A stretch of 64,000 nt of DNA from Hahella sp. KA22 (GCF_004135205.1 NZ_CP035490.1:5571501-5635500), one strand, 5' to 3'. Positions 1-9,646 are shown, numbered from the stretch's first letter. The notes: generated by a model from the letters alone, not told the origin. Program-made: numbers and translations.

Positions 1-540
1 CATGGGCTCCAGATCGATGGACAGGTCTGGATTACAACTGAAGCTGTAGTAGGGCTTACCATCTATGTCGCGATAGGCCAACATCTGCAGCACCACATTA
101 ACGCCGTTAGCAATGAGATCTCTAGCGGCGTGGGTGTAGTTGCTGCTCATGTAATTCTGTTGTTGCCGGGCATTGTTCAAATAGCTGCCGGCTTTGAAGA
201 AGAACTCCGCCACCTCTACGTTACGAGGCAGACTGTTGTTACGAAGGTCAAGCACGTAATCCAGGTCAGGGACGCCAGCGAATTGCCGCTCAACGAATGG
301 CTCTAGGAAATTACGCTCTAACTTGCTGCGGCCAACCGGCTTTTCCAGAGACAGCGCAGTGACGATTTTCAAACTAAGACTGGCGTCGTCTTTGGCCCGC
401 TGGTAGATCGCATTCACCAGAGGAACAGGCTTGCCCAGACCAAGAGGCAGGCCAAGCACGATCTTATTCCCTACTCTTTCAATAATAGCGTCGACGCAAT
501 CGGACAACTTCCTGAAGGTCCGTGGACGTTCTTGACTCAT
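1..540 (-). CDS. acetyl-CoA hydrolase/transferase family protein, N-terminal fragment
   Basis: The window edge cuts the 3' part, leaving 180 codons from an ATG at 540. The fragment begins MSQERPRTFRKLSDCVD and carries the glycine/proline-rich segment GLPLGLGKPVPLVNAIY, then a stretch with ALSLEKPVGRSKLERNFLEP. These are typical of the long acetyl-CoA hydrolase/transferase (CoA-transferase family I) proteins of Pseudomonas-like bacteria, which move or hydrolyse CoA thioesters in the cytoplasm. The catalytic glutamate region would lie beyond the visible part, so substrate and reaction cannot be judged. Family assignment is from recognised N-terminal sequence only. Confidence 0.7.
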   Translation of the reverse strand, partial: MSQERPRTFRKLSDCVDAIIERVGNKIVLGLPLGLGKPVPLVNAIYQRAKDDASLSLKIVTALSLEKPVGRSKLERNFLEPFVERQFAGVPDLDYVLDLRNNSLPRNVEVAEFFFKAGSYLNNARQQQNYMSSNYTHAARDLIANGVNVVLQMLAYRDIDGKPYYSFSCNPDLSIDLEPM

Positions 541-840
541 AATCGCTGGTTCCTTTTGTTATTTTTCGCCAACCACAGTACGGCGGCATGCAATCCAACT
601 CACCCCGCGGTCAGCCGTCTTTGACTTGACGTTGAAGACTGTCGCTCTGGGAACGCTACATGGCGTCAGGGATTGTCGCAGTGACTCACGCGCCCAGTAT
701 GTGAATGAACACTAGGAAATGACTTGACGATCGTCAATAGAGAATCAAACCGACCATAGGATAAATCCTAGCGCATAAAAAAAGCGGCGCTGTTGCGCCG
801 CTTAGCGTAGCCATGTCGCATCCATGCGCGGTTATGAAGG
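541..840. other. intergenic region between the CoA-transferase-like gene and the chemoreceptor gene
   Basis: These 300 bp hold the promoter region of the minus-strand CoA-transferase-like gene and the terminator of the chemoreceptor gene near 777-803. I see no convincing gene and no clear operator. Confidence 0.5.
777..803 (-). terminator. intrinsic terminator of the chemoreceptor gene
   Basis: The inverted repeat AGCGGCGC-TGTT-GCGCCGCT at about 783-802 is preceded on the plus strand by a run of A. Read on the minus strand this is a GC-rich stem with a four-base loop followed by a T-run, 38 bp after the stop codon of the minus-strand chemoreceptor gene. Confidence 0.85.
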
Positions 841-2385
841 TTAAATCTTGAATTGGCGCACCAGGTCGCGTAGACGTTTGGCGTCCGCAGAGGACTTCTT
901 GTTCGCTTCGACGGTTTCGCCCGCCCGGACAACGGAGTCTTCCGCCACTTTGGCGATATTGACCACGTTTTCGTTGATTTCCGAGACTACCAGGCTCTGC
1001 TCATGAGCAGCCTCCGCGATGAAGGTGCTCATCTCAGTAATCTTGTCCACCGCCCCGGCGATGATCTCAATTGACTTGCCCGCCTCCTGAACCTGGGTGA
1101 CGCCATGTTGCGCCTGGTCTTTCACCAGCCCCATGCCGGCTTTGACCTCCTCGGTGGAGTGCTGCAAGCGCGCGATGATCTGCTGAATTTCGTCGGTAGA
1201 CTCATGGGTGCGTTGCGCCAGCGTGCGCACTTCGTCCGCCACTACGGCGAAGCCCCGCCCCTGTTCGCCAGCCCGCGCCGCCTCGATCGCCGCGTTAAGG
1301 GCCAGCAAGTTAGTCTGCTCGGAAACGCTTTTGATAACGTCCAGAACCGTACCGATATTCTGGCCCTCTACCGCCAGCTTCTCGGTCACATCCGTCGCAT
1401 GATCCACTTCTTTGGCAAGGCTTTGAATAACCGTGATGGCCTGCTGTACGACTTTTTCGCCCTGCTGCGCCGTTTCGTCCGCCTTCTGCGTAGCCTCTGA
1501 AGCCTGCGCCGCGCTCTTGGCGACGCCATCGATCGCGGATGACATTTCCGTACTGGCGGTGGCCACCATATCTATTTGCTGCTGCTGATTACTCATCTCT
1601 CTGGAGATTTCTTCCACCTTGTCGCTGGACTCGGTAAAGCTGTGCAGCAGTTGATCCGATGTCTCCACCACCTGCCCGATAATACCCTGAAGCTTTTCTA
1701 TAAATATGTTGAACTGCTCGCCCAAAGCTGCAAATTCGTCTTTACGCTTGAACTTCAGACGTTGCGTCAAATCTCCGTCGCCCTGCGCGATATCACTGAT
1801 GGCGTGAGTGACGTTGCTCAAAGGCGTCAGCACCGTGGTTTTCAGCAGTAAAATCATGACCGCCGCCAAAATAGCGTCGAGCACGATTATCTGCACCACG
1901 GTTTTCATAAAGACCCGGTCTAAAGCGACTTTAACCGGTGTCTGATCAATATAAAGTTCTACTTTGCCGACTTTGTTCTCTGCGCCGCTTTCCACGTAAA
2001 TCAGGTCACGGGTCAGCACCATATCCTGACTCAAGTCAGGCAGATCCGCGCCTTCTTCAACTTTCTGGATTTCGCCTTCGCCACTTTCCTTATATTGGGC
2101 GGCCAACCTGTTTTCTTCGTTACTAACGACGATGCCGGCCACAATGGCGTCCTGCATTTCCGATTCGATGTTGCGGTTCAGGAATTCCGTTTCGTAGTTC
2201 CATATCGGAGCCGGCAGGCTCAGCGACAACCGTCCGAGTATGTTGTTCGCACTTCGTTCAAGTCTTGCCTGTACTTCGCTTTTCGTCGTCGAGTAATCGA
2301 AGTATCCGAAACCGATCAACATAAGCGTCGCCAGACTTAGAAACAGCAACGGCAAACGGACACTGATACTTGATAAATTCATCAC
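841..2385 (-). CDS. methyl-accepting chemotaxis protein
   Basis: A 514-residue transducer that would pass a periplasmic signal to CheA/CheW in the inner membrane. TM1 lies at about residues 12-32 and is followed by a periplasmic sensor of about 125 residues containing the phrase [20 protein letters not shown]2 is at about 160-181, a HAMP domain at about 182-237, and the cytoplasmic coiled-coil signalling domain runs to the C terminus. The signalling tip is conserved ([19 protein letters not shown] and [15 protein letters not shown]). There is no C-terminal CheR-binding pentapeptide. The ligand cannot be predicted from the short sensor. The gene stands alone with its own terminator. Confidence 0.93.
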   Translation of the reverse strand: MMNLSSISVRLPLLFLSLATLMLIGFGYFDYSTTKSEVQARLERSANNILGRLSLSLPAPIWNYETEFLNRNIESEMQDAIVAGIVVSNEENRLAAQYKESGEGEIQKVEEGADLPDLSQDMVLTRDLIYVESGAENKVGKVELYIDQTPVKVALDRVFMKTVVQIIVLDAILAAVMILLLKTTVLTPLSNVTHAISDIAQGDGDLTQRLKFKRKDEFAALGEQFNIFIEKLQGIIGQVVETSDQLLHSFTESSDKVEEISREMSNQQQQIDMVATASTEMSSAIDGVAKSAAQASEATQKADETAQQGEKVVQQAITVIQSLAKEVDHATDVTEKLAVEGQNIGTVLDVIKSVSEQTNLLALNAAIEAARAGEQGRGFAVVADEVRTLAQRTHESTDEIQQIIARLQHSTEEVKAGMGLVKDQAQHGVTQVQEAGKSIEIIAGAVDKITEMSTFIAEAAHEQSLVVSEINENVVNIAKVAEDSVVRAGETVEANKKSSADAKRLRDLVRQFKI

Positions 2386-2716
2386 ACAGCCTCAAACCGG
2401 ATCACATGACAGAAATTTGAGCGTGCGGAAAGAAGTTTCAGGGTTATTCCAAGCTATTTCGGATAACGGCCTGATATATGTTGGGAAAGTTTTCCGCACG
2501 TACTTAATAAATAAGTCTATACCATGCTGTGTAATTCGCCATTTTACGCAGGACAATCAGGGCGCTGGCGAAGGAAAAAATTGTAAAAGGTCAAAAAATA
2601 GATAAGGGAGGAAGTAAAATTTGCTTGGAGGTTTGCTATGACAGGGATTAACGGAGGGATTTAGCGCCGGATTCGCGCCCTGACAAAGCCAGGAGCGCCC
2701 ACTCGCCAGAGATTAC
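2386..2716. other. intergenic region, no gene recognised
   Basis: This stretch of 331 bp holds the upstream region of the chemoreceptor gene and the 3' side of the small exported-protein gene. I see no convincing coding gene, tRNA or terminator. The only curiosity is a nine-codon mini-ORF at 2638-2664 behind a good Shine-Dalgarno (GGAGG), which is probably chance. Confidence 0.5.
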
Positions 2717-3037
2717 TCAGAAGTTCCAGGAAACAGAAACGCTTACGCCTTCTTCAATGGCGTCAAAATTATATTGAGGATGGGAAAGGACTTGACCGAA
2801 AGTTTGAGGGCGATGACCTTGGGGTTCGACTTCTACAGCGCCTTTCAGAAACTGGTTCGCCAGCATCACCAGCGCCCGGCGTACGCAATCGCCGGCTCCA
2901 CCTTCACTGACTGCGCCTTGAGCAGTGTAGTTTTGATCCGCTGGCCATACGGCCTGAGCGGGCTCTGCAGCATCTACGCGGGAGACCTGACCTGCAACAT
3001 TCAGAACCAGAAGGAGGGCGAATAGTCTTAACATCAT
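2717..3037 (-). CDS. small exported protein of unknown function
   Basis: A 106-residue protein that I do not recognise. The N terminus MMLRLFALLLVLNVAGQVSRVDA looks like a Sec signal peptide cleaved after a VDA motif, leaving about 80 mature residues. The mature part has a single cysteine (GDCVRRALVMLANQFL). It ends with alternating hydrophobic residues and a terminal phenylalanine (SVSVSWNF), the pattern of a last strand of an outer-membrane barrel, although the protein is far too short to be a barrel. It stands alone, 161 bp upstream of the next minus-strand gene's stop. The coding call rests on the signal peptide and may be wrong. Confidence 0.55.
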   Translation of the reverse strand: MMLRLFALLLVLNVAGQVSRVDAAEPAQAVWPADQNYTAQGAVSEGGAGDCVRRALVMLANQFLKGAVEVEPQGHRPQTFGQVLSHPQYNFDAIEEGVSVSVSWNF

Positions 3038-3198
3038 GGCGCTGGTCTCCGGAAAACTACTTACAACTTACGGGTTCGTTTCTATGGTTCTAATACTACT
3101 GTATAAAAATTACCCGCGGCGTGACTAAGTTATCAAAAGCCATACTTTCGTCTGATTTTAGCCATAATTATGACAAAAAGTAGTCTTTGTCACGTTTT

Positions 3199-4356
3199 TT
3201 ACGCCTGTGACGTTTTTTCGCCGGACCTTTGCGCCAGCCAGTCGGCGCTTATCGCCCATACGTTTTGTGGCGCTTTCCCCCCGGCGAACACGCCGGCATG
3301 GCCGCCGGGAGCGACACAGAACTCCTTGTCTTCTGTTGAAACAATGTCCAGCACCTTATGAGCGGCTTTGATGCTGACCAATTTATCCGCGTCGCCAGCA
3401 AACGCCAGAATCGAACATTTGATAGCGGAGAACTCCGCAGACGTCGCCCCCATTTTCATACGCCCTCGCGCCATCTGGTTCTGCAGGCCCATTTTCACCA
3501 GCATCTCTTTAATGGTCTGCCCTGGGTAGTCCACCATATCGTTGAACCACTGGCTCATGGTGGTGTGATTCTTGACGAACTCCCGGTCCCACAGATTCAC
3601 CAGTAGCTCCAATGAGCTGATCAGACTGCCCATTGGGTTGGTAAGCTTGAACGCCAGAGAATTCACCCATCCAGGGATATGCAGAAAACGCGCGGGTAAA
3701 TCCATCAGAGAGAAATTTAATACCCGGGAAATAATGTTGGCGGGCCGATAGACCAATGACAGCACCCTTCCCGCCATACCGCTCTGATGCATGTCCACCG
3801 GGCTCGCCACTGTCACCAGATTGCGAATATTCGGGTCCTGGCTCGCCGCTGCGTACATAAGAGTCAGCAGCCCGCCCATACAGTAGGAGAAAAAAGAGAC
3901 GTCTTCGCGGCCGCTATGCAGGCGGATTTGCCGCAATGCGTCGGGCATCCACTGCATCACATAGGTTTCCAGAGACAGGTGAGAATGGTCTTCGGTCACT
4001 TCACCCCAATCGATCAGATAAACGTCAAAGCCTTTGGCCAGAAAGTAACGGACAATGCTGCGTTGCGGCAAAATATCGAAAATCATCGACGTCGCCGCCA
4101 GAGGCGGAACCAGCACCAACGGCGTGTGTTGTTTCATTCTTTCGACGGGGATAGTTTCATCGCCGACCTGAATTTCGTCCTCTTCCAACGGGAGATAGTG
4201 ACGTACCGACATAATGCCGTCGCGGTAGATCTCCTCATACGGACTCAGATTCGCGATGAAGAAATTCTCGGAAAACAGATAGCGCTCAAGGGCGTTGAGA
4301 GCGCCCCACATTAATTTTTCCGACCAGGCTGGGGCTTCCTTTACATCCGCGGCCAT
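3199..4356 (-). CDS. PhaC-like alpha/beta hydrolase (polyhydroxyalkanoate synthase family)
   Basis: An alpha/beta-hydrolase related to class III poly(3-hydroxyalkanoate) synthases. The nucleophile motif is SYCMGG, with a cysteine (residue 159 from this start) where lipases have serine, as in PHA synthases. An acid in FAGDADKLVS and a histidine in PGGHAGVF complete the expected triad. VLVPPLAATSMIFDILP and GFDVYLIDWG are also family phrases. I start it at the ATG at 4356; the frame is open to a GTG at 4437, but that extension has no family-like sequence and runs into hairpins. No phaE, phaB or phasin gene is next to it, so it may act on polymer or on an acyl-CoA rather than as a complete synthase. 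Confidence 0.75.
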   Translation of the reverse strand: MAADVKEAPAWSEKLMWGALNALERYLFSENFFIANLSPYEEIYRDGIMSVRHYLPLEEDEIQVGDETIPVERMKQHTPLVLVPPLAATSMIFDILPQRSIVRYFLAKGFDVYLIDWGEVTEDHSHLSLETYVMQWMPDALRQIRLHSGREDVSFFSYCMGGLLTLMYAAASQDPNIRNLVTVASPVDMHQSGMAGRVLSLVYRPANIISRVLNFSLMDLPARFLHIPGWVNSLAFKLTNPMGSLISSLELLVNLWDREFVKNHTTMSQWFNDMVDYPGQTIKEMLVKMGLQNQMARGRMKMGATSAEFSAIKCSILAFAGDADKLVSIKAAHKVLDIVSTEDKEFCVAPGGHAGVFAGGKAPQNVWAISADWLAQRSGEKTSQA

Positions 4357-4425
4357 ATTTAAGTGCTCTGTGCTGTTGTTATTAATCAGGCAGTCAAATA
4401 GCTTCCTTCTATTTGTCTGCAACGA

Positions 4426-4576
4426 CAGGGCCTGCACAGGTCAGGCCCTGTCTCCCGCGGCTAGCCGCCGCGCAGGCGCATCCATGCGCCTAGTTATTAA
4501 CATGCCAATATCATTGCCATATTAATATTGTATTGTCATCCGCTCATTCAGGCGGTTACGCCAACCTGAATGAGCG
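4426..4576. repeat. cluster of four perfect inverted repeats
   Basis: Between the tas-like and phaC-like genes lie four perfect inverted repeats. They are CAGGGCCTG/CAGGCCCTG at 4426-4450, the palindrome GCGGCTAGCCGC at 4457-4468, GGCGCAT/ATGCGCC at 4475-4490, and CGCTCATTCAGG/CCTGAATGAGCG at 4541-4576. None is followed by a T-run, so these are not ordinary terminators. They could be leader hairpins of the minus-strand phaC-like gene or an operator array. Confidence 0.8.
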
Positions 4577-4587
4577 CGGCATGCCTG

Positions 4588-5625
4588 TTAAGGGCATGGG
4601 AAAGTATAACGCTGATGCGTTTCCTCCAGATCCTGCAACACCTCGTTACTGAGCGTCAGGTTAGCGCTGTCGATATTAGAACGCAGCTGGTCCATGCTGG
4701 TGGCGCCGATAATATTGCTGGTGACGAAGGGTCGAGAGGTCACGAACGCCAGCGCCATCTGCGCCGGGTCCAACCCATGTTTTTCCGCCACTTCCACGTA
4801 AGTTTGCGTCGCCAACTCAGCTTGCGCCCCCAAGTAGCGGCTGAAACGGCTGAATAACGTAATACGCGCATTGGCGGGACGCTGGCCGCCCAGATATTTA
4901 CCACTGAGAATACCAAAGGCCAGTGGTGAGTACGCCAACAACCCGACGCTCTCGCGGTGCGCCACTTCCGCCAGTCCGACTTCAAAGGTGCGATTCAATA
5001 AATTGTAGGGGTTTTGAATGCTCACCGCTCTGGGCAATCCAAGTGATTCAGCATAGCTGAGATACTTCATCGCACCCCAGGGCGTCTCGTTTGACAGCCC
5101 GATGTGCCGGACCTTGCCGCTTTTCACCAGCTCCGCCAGCGCTTCAAGGGTTTCAAGAATGGGGGTGGCGTCCTCTTCTTCTTTGTGCTCGTAACCCAAC
5201 TTGCCAAAGAAGTTTGTGTTGCGGTCCGGCCAATGCACCTGATACAGGTCCACATAGTCGGTTTGTAAACGTTTAAGGCTGGCGTCTATGGCTTCGCTGA
5301 TATGGGCGGCGGTCAGGCGCGGCCCGCCGCGCAGATAACTGAATGACGCGGCGGGACCCGTGACCTTGGTGGCGATAATCAATTTGTTGCGGTCACTGCG
5401 TTTTTTCAGCCAGGAACCAAGATAGGTCTCCGTGCGCCCCTGCGTATCAGCCTGAGGCGGCACCGGGTACATTTCCGCCGTATCAATGAAGTTAATACCC
5501 TGATCTACAGCGTAATCCAGCTGTTCGTGCGCTTCCGCTTCGGTGTTCTGTTGCCCCCAGGTCATCGTGCCCAGACAAATAGCGCTGACGTTCAGGTCCG
5601 TTTTTCCTAACTGACGGTATTGCAT
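4588..5625 (-). CDS. tas: NADP(H)-dependent aldo-keto reductase, Tas type
   Basis: A 345-residue cytosolic TIM-barrel oxidoreductase that reduces aldehydes and ketones with NADPH. The start MQYRQLGKTDLNVSAICLG and the phrase GTMTWGQQNTEAEAHEQLD are diagnostic of the Tas group. The catalytic aspartate and tyrosine lie in FIDTAEMYPVPP, the lysine in IIATKVTGP, and the histidine in DLYQVHWPDR. Length matches E. coli Tas (about 346). It is the upstream member of a minus-strand pair but is separated from the phaC-like gene by 230 bp of inverted repeats. The physiological substrate of the family is not established. Confidence 0.9.
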   Translation of the reverse strand: MQYRQLGKTDLNVSAICLGTMTWGQQNTEAEAHEQLDYAVDQGINFIDTAEMYPVPPQADTQGRTETYLGSWLKKRSDRNKLIIATKVTGPAASFSYLRGGPRLTAAHISEAIDASLKRLQTDYVDLYQVHWPDRNTNFFGKLGYEHKEEEDATPILETLEALAELVKSGKVRHIGLSNETPWGAMKYLSYAESLGLPRAVSIQNPYNLLNRTFEVGLAEVAHRESVGLLAYSPLAFGILSGKYLGGQRPANARITLFSRFSRYLGAQAELATQTYVEVAEKHGLDPAQMALAFVTSRPFVTSNIIGATSMDQLRSNIDSANLTLSNEVLQDLEETHQRYTFPCP

Positions 5626-5813
5626 GGCATCCCCTTCTGAGTAATCACATTAGCGGCGAACAGGCCCGCAGCCTGCAAAATATGGCGGTTGTCCGCAAAC
5701 CATAACGGTCGCCTGCAAAAATGGCAATCGTCACAAATCTGCAATCTCCGATTAGTTTTTCTGTAACTTTGCGGGAGGAAGGTAGTCCTAGCCAAGCCAT
5801 ATTTGTGAGATGC

Positions 5814-7061
5814 ATGATTTTAAAGCACAGCTTGCAGGACATTCAGGGACGAGCCGCTGAAGCGGAACGGGAACGTCCGCGCCCCAAAATAGCCATTGTG
5901 ACCGAAACGTTCTTTCCCGAAATCAATGGCGTCGCCAATACGCTGCGCTACGTCAGCGAAGGATTATCCCGCCAATACCGGGTGCAGGTGGTACGCCCCA
6001 ATCAGCCTCCCGGAGAGAAACGCGAGCTGATTGACGCCATGGAGCATATTCTCGTGCGCGGCCGTCCGATTCCCGGATACGGCGACCTTAAGTTCGGCCT
6101 GCCCTGCCGCCGTCGCTTACTGAAAGCCTGGCGCCAAGACACGCCAAGCGCCGTTTATGTAGCGACTCAGGGACCTTTGGGCTGGAGTGCGGTGAGCGCG
6201 GCTACCGCGTTGGGCGTACCAGTGATCAGCGGCTTTCACACCAATTTTCACAGCTACAGCGCCTTTTACGGATTCGGCTGGCTAACCAAACTCATCACCC
6301 GCTACCTGACTTGGTTCCATCACCGCACCTTGCTGACGCTGACGCCGACCCGACAAACCGCCGAGGCCGTTTCCGAGATGGGAGTGCGCAACACCCGGGT
6401 CTGGAGCCGCGGCGTGGATTGCAGCCAGTTCAATCCCTCGCTTCGCTGCCAGCAACTACGTGAGGAATGGGGAGTGCGCGAAGAAAGCCCTGTATTCATT
6501 TATGTGGGACGCCTCGCCAGCGAGAAAAATATTCATCTCGCGATCGCCGCTTTTCGACGCGCCCAGCAACAGGTCAGCAAGGCGCGCATGGTGATGGTGG
6601 GCGGCGGCCCCTTGCGGGAACGCATCGCCGCCAAGCATCCGGACATCATTCTGGCGGGCGTTAAACGCGGCGACGATCTGGCGCGCCACTACGCCAGCGC
6701 AGACATTTTTCTGTTTCCCAGCCTCACCGACACCTTCGGCAATGTCGTCCTGGAGGCGATGGCCAGCGGCCTGGGAATCGTCAGTTTCGACGACGCCGCC
6801 GCCCGTGAACACCTGGAGCACGAAGTCAGCGGCATGTTGGCGCCACAACAGGACTGCGACGCGTTCTGCCGTCACGCCCTAACGTTGGCGCTGCGTCCGA
6901 GCCATCTCAAGCGCCTTCGCGCCGCGGCGCGCGGTCGCGCATTACCGTTGGACTGGAGTCAGATTGTCGATCGTTTCGCACACATTCTTTTGTCCGGAGA
7001 AGCTAAAGGGGAGCAACAACATGAATCAGCCAAGAGCCTCAGAGCTGTTTCGCCGAGCTGA
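5814..7061 (+). CDS. glycosyltransferase family 4 protein
   Basis: A GT-B fold, retaining glycosyltransferase that adds a nucleotide-activated sugar, probably mannose or glucose, to a lipid or sugar acceptor at the cytoplasmic membrane. Family marks are KIAIVTETFFPEINGVANT near the N terminus, FIYVGRLASEKNI in the second Rossmann domain, and FPSLTDTFGNVVLEAMASG with the donor-binding glutamates. I chose the ATG at 5814; the frame is open to 5721, but the extra 31 residues resemble nothing and overlap the promoter side of the divergent tas gene. The next gene, a PAP2 phosphatase, overlaps its end by 41 bp, which suggests a lipid-linked glycolipid task. Confidence 0.85.
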   Translation: MILKHSLQDIQGRAAEAERERPRPKIAIVTETFFPEINGVANTLRYVSEGLSRQYRVQVVRPNQPPGEKRELIDAMEHILVRGRPIPGYGDLKFGLPCRRRLLKAWRQDTPSAVYVATQGPLGWSAVSAATALGVPVISGFHTNFHSYSAFYGFGWLTKLITRYLTWFHHRTLLTLTPTRQTAEAVSEMGVRNTRVWSRGVDCSQFNPSLRCQQLREEWGVREESPVFIYVGRLASEKNIHLAIAAFRRAQQQVSKARMVMVGGGPLRERIAAKHPDIILAGVKRGDDLARHYASADIFLFPSLTDTFGNVVLEAMASGLGIVSFDDAAAREHLEHEVSGMLAPQQDCDAFCRHALTLALRPSHLKRLRAAARGRALPLDWSQIVDRFAHILLSGEAKGEQQHESAKSLRAVSPS

Positions 7062-7548
7062 CGAGCTTGAGCAAAGCATCTGCCGCACCGCCATCGCCTG
7101 GGCCAGACGCCGTCGTCTTGCGCCGTTTTTCCGCACAGTAAGTCGCCTCGGCGACGGAGTGTTCTGGTACGCCCTGATCGGCGTCGTATGCATGATTGAA
7201 GGCTGGGAAACCGGGCGCTTCATGATTGTCACCGCCCTCATCTGCACCGCGATCTATAAGCTACTCAAGCTATGGCTGGTGCGTGAACGTCCCTTCATCA
7301 CCCATAACGACATCACTTGCGACGCCAAAGTGCTGGATAAATACAGTTTCCCAAGCGGTCACACTCTCCACGCGGTTTGCTTCACCCTGCTGACGGCGGA
7401 AATCAGTCCCGTTCTGGCGCTGTGCGTGCTGCCTTTTACACTTTGTGTCGCATTATCTCGAGTAGTGCTTGGTCTGCATTACCCCAGCGACGTGCTGGTC
7501 GGCGCCGCCATCGGCTTTTCCATTGGGGCCACGGCCTTGTCCGTCTAG
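7021..7548 (+). CDS. PAP2-family membrane phosphatase
   Basis: A 175-residue membrane phosphatase acting on lipid phosphates or polyprenyl diphosphates. All three signature parts are present: KLWLVRERP, YSFPSGHT, and SRVVLGLHYPSDVLVG with the catalytic histidines. About four to five membrane segments are seen. The start at 7021 is chosen because AAAGGGGAG lies just upstream and because the longer frame (from 6964) only reads through the end of the glycosyltransferase. The overlap implies translational coupling with that gene. The pair probably modifies an envelope glycolipid; the substrate is not evident. Confidence 0.85.
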   Translation: MNQPRASELFRRADELEQSICRTAIAWARRRRLAPFFRTVSRLGDGVFWYALIGVVCMIEGWETGRFMIVTALICTAIYKLLKLWLVRERPFITHNDITCDAKVLDKYSFPSGHTLHAVCFTLLTAEISPVLALCVLPFTLCVALSRVVLGLHYPSDVLVGAAIGFSIGATALSV

Positions 7549-7735
7549 GCCTATAGAGCTAGAGAACAGGCTGTACAAAAACAAGCCTAGAGGGCATATG
7601 ACAAATAATTAACCCTCTCTCCTACGGGAACCCGCTGGAATCGCCTTCCGCACACGTTTATACCATGGACCCTGAGCGAACGATTAAAGTACAATCCCGG
7701 CAACGACAAAAAAACGATAGGGATTAACTTTTATT

Positions 7736-8491
7736 ATGCCGCAGGCGACTGCCGACCTATTTTCGTCACCTTGCTTGCAGTTCAAGGGTAGCATGGTTCC
7801 CCTAACCACCCTGGAGCTGTTGTATTTCGAACCGGATAAGTTTTCCGAAGAATTACGGGAAAAGGTGAAGCAAGCTCCCAACCTGTTTCATAACCTGCCT
7901 ATCGTCGTTGGACTCGAAAAACTGGCTGAAGCCCACTCTCCTCTCGATTTCTCCTTGATTCAAACGCTTTGCGAACAAGAAGGCATTCGCCTGATCGGGG
8001 TGAGAACAGATGCGCCGGAACAGACATCCGCCGCACAGACTGCCGGGCTGGCGGTATTTCAACCGTCCCGAGGAACCCGAAACGCAGAGGCGGAAGCGCC
8101 TGTGCAAGAGCCAGCGCCCAGCGCCGCCGCTGAGACCGGGCGAGATGAAGCGCCGCCTCAGCGTGTAGCCAATCGCATCATCACCACGCCCGTCCGCTCA
8201 GGGCAACAGGTGTACGCCCCCGGCGGCGATCTCATCGTGTTGGCGCCGGTCAGCGCCGGGGCGGAAATTCTGGCCGACGGCAATATTCACGTCTACGCTC
8301 CATTACGTGGACGCGCGCTGGCTGGAGTGCAAGGGGACGCCAGCGCCCGTATATTCTGCCAAAGCCTGGAAGCTGAGCTTGTATCAGTAGCGGGGCAGTA
8401 TAAAATCAGTGAAGACTTACAGGGCGAGCATTGGAAACAAGCGGCGCAAATATGCCTGGATGGGGAAAAGCTGACAATAAAGGCCATGTAG
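7736..8491 (+). CDS. minC: septum site-determining protein MinC
   Basis: A 251-residue inhibitor of FtsZ assembly that acts near the poles with MinD. The N-terminal domain begins with LQFKGSMVPLTTLELL, which lines up with the first strand of E. coli MinC. This supports the ATG at 7736 over the next ATG at 7793. A proline/glutamate-rich linker lies at about 110-145. The C-terminal beta-helix dimer domain has the expected RSGQQVYAPGGDLIVLAPV and GNIHVYAPLRGRALAG. It is the first gene of minCDE; minD follows after 87 bp. Confidence 0.96.
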   Translation: MPQATADLFSSPCLQFKGSMVPLTTLELLYFEPDKFSEELREKVKQAPNLFHNLPIVVGLEKLAEAHSPLDFSLIQTLCEQEGIRLIGVRTDAPEQTSAAQTAGLAVFQPSRGTRNAEAEAPVQEPAPSAAAETGRDEAPPQRVANRIITTPVRSGQQVYAPGGDLIVLAPVSAGAEILADGNIHVYAPLRGRALAGVQGDASARIFCQSLEAELVSVAGQYKISEDLQGEHWKQAAQICLDGEKLTIKAM

Positions 8492-8578
8492 CGGCTGCAA
8501 AACAGGATCGACGGGTTGCTTTGGGAAAGAGCTTTATAATTTTCAACTTACAGAGATTGAGTGGAAAGGGTTACCAAA

Positions 8579-9394
8579 TTGAGCAAAATTATCGTAATTA
8601 CCTCAGGTAAAGGCGGTGTAGGCAAAACAACCACCAGCGCGTCGATTGCTTCAGGTTTGTCGAAGCTGGGCCATAAAACGGTAGTCATTGATTTTGATGT
8701 AGGCCTGCGCAACCTCGATCTGATTCTCAACTGCGAGCGCCGTGTTGTTTACGACTTCGTCAACGTGATCAACAATGAAGCCAGCCTTAATCAGGCGCTT
8801 ATCAAAGATAAATACACAGAGAACATGAGCATTCTGCCAGCGTCGCAGACCCGCGATAAAGAAGCCCTCTCGAAAGAAGGGGTGGAGCGGGTGCTGAACG
8901 AGCTGTCCGAAACCTTTGAATACATTATCTGTGACTCTCCAGCAGGCATTGAGCACGGCGCTATGATGGCGCTGTATTACGCCGATGAAGCCGTTGTCGT
9001 CACCAATCCGGAAGTTTCATCCGTCCGCGATTCCGACCGCATTCTGGGCATCCTGCACAGCAAATCCCGTCGTGCGGAAATGGGTCTCGATCCGGTGAAA
9101 GAGCACCTGTTGCTGACTCGCTATAATCCAGAGCGCGTACAGAACGGCGAAATGCTGAGCGTGCAGGACGTAGAGGAAATTCTGGCGGTGCCGTTGCTGG
9201 GCGTTATTCCAGAATCAAAGTCCGTACTGACCGCCTCCAACCAGGGCGTTCCAGTTATTCACGACCAACAGAGCGACGCGGGCCAAGCCTATGCAGACGC
9301 TGTCGCCCGTCTTTTGGGTGAAGATCGCGAGCACCGTTTCCTGGACGTACAGAAAAAAGGCTTCTTCCAACGCGTGTTTGGAGGTAAGGCATGA
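8579..9394 (+). CDS. minD: septum site-determining ATPase MinD
   Basis: A membrane-cycling ParA/MinD ATPase that recruits MinC and is released by MinE. The deviant Walker A motif GKGGVGKTT, the [10 protein letters not shown] segment and the C-terminal amphipathic membrane-targeting helix ([13 protein letters not shown]) are all present. I place the start at TTG 8579, giving 271 residues beginning [21 protein letters not shown] lies 8 bp upstream, and E. coli MinD is 270 residues. A GTG at 8561 would add six residues and leave that Shine-Dalgarno inside the gene. The stop overlaps the minE start (ATGA). Confidence 0.96.
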   Translation: MSKIIVITSGKGGVGKTTTSASIASGLSKLGHKTVVIDFDVGLRNLDLILNCERRVVYDFVNVINNEASLNQALIKDKYTENMSILPASQTRDKEALSKEGVERVLNELSETFEYIICDSPAGIEHGAMMALYYADEAVVVTNPEVSSVRDSDRILGILHSKSRRAEMGLDPVKEHLLLTRYNPERVQNGEMLSVQDVEEILAVPLLGVIPESKSVLTASNQGVPVIHDQQSDAGQAYADAVARLLGEDREHRFLDVQKKGFFQRVFGGKA

Positions 9395-9639
9395 GCTTCT
9401 GGGATTATTTCCGCAGCAACAAACAGGCGACCGCTTCCGTAGCGAAAGAGCGTCTGCAGATCATCGTTGCCCACGAACGATCCCAGCGCAATCAACCGGA
9501 TTACCTGCCGCAACTGCAACAGGAAATCCTGGAAGTGATCGGTAAGTACGTCAAAATCAATCGGGAAGATATTCAGGTGCAGATTGACCGCAACGATGAC
9601 TGCGCCGTGCTGGAGCTGAACATCACCCTCCCCGAATGA
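9391..9639 (+). CDS. minE: cell division topological specificity factor MinE
   Basis: An 82-residue protein that stimulates MinD ATPase and drives Min oscillation. The N-terminal MinD-binding part ([29 protein letters not shown]) is followed by the dimerisation domain with [18 protein letters not shown]. Length is normal for the family. It overlaps minD by four bases, so the two are translationally coupled. Its stop is followed by a weak hairpin that probably ends the operon. Confidence 0.97.
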   Translation: MSFWDYFRSNKQATASVAKERLQIIVAHERSQRNQPDYLPQLQQEILEVIGKYVKINREDIQVQIDRNDDCAVLELNITLPE

Positions 9640-9646
9640 GTTCTCA

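Noticed and set aside
2638-2664. Eight-residue mini-ORF (MTGINGGI) behind GGAGG
   Set aside because: No attenuator hairpin or plus-strand structural gene follows, so a leader-peptide role has no target; probably chance.
8561-8578. GTG at 8561 as the minD start
   Set aside because: It would place the GGAAAGGG Shine-Dalgarno inside the gene and add six residues not found in MinD; TTG 8579 fits better.
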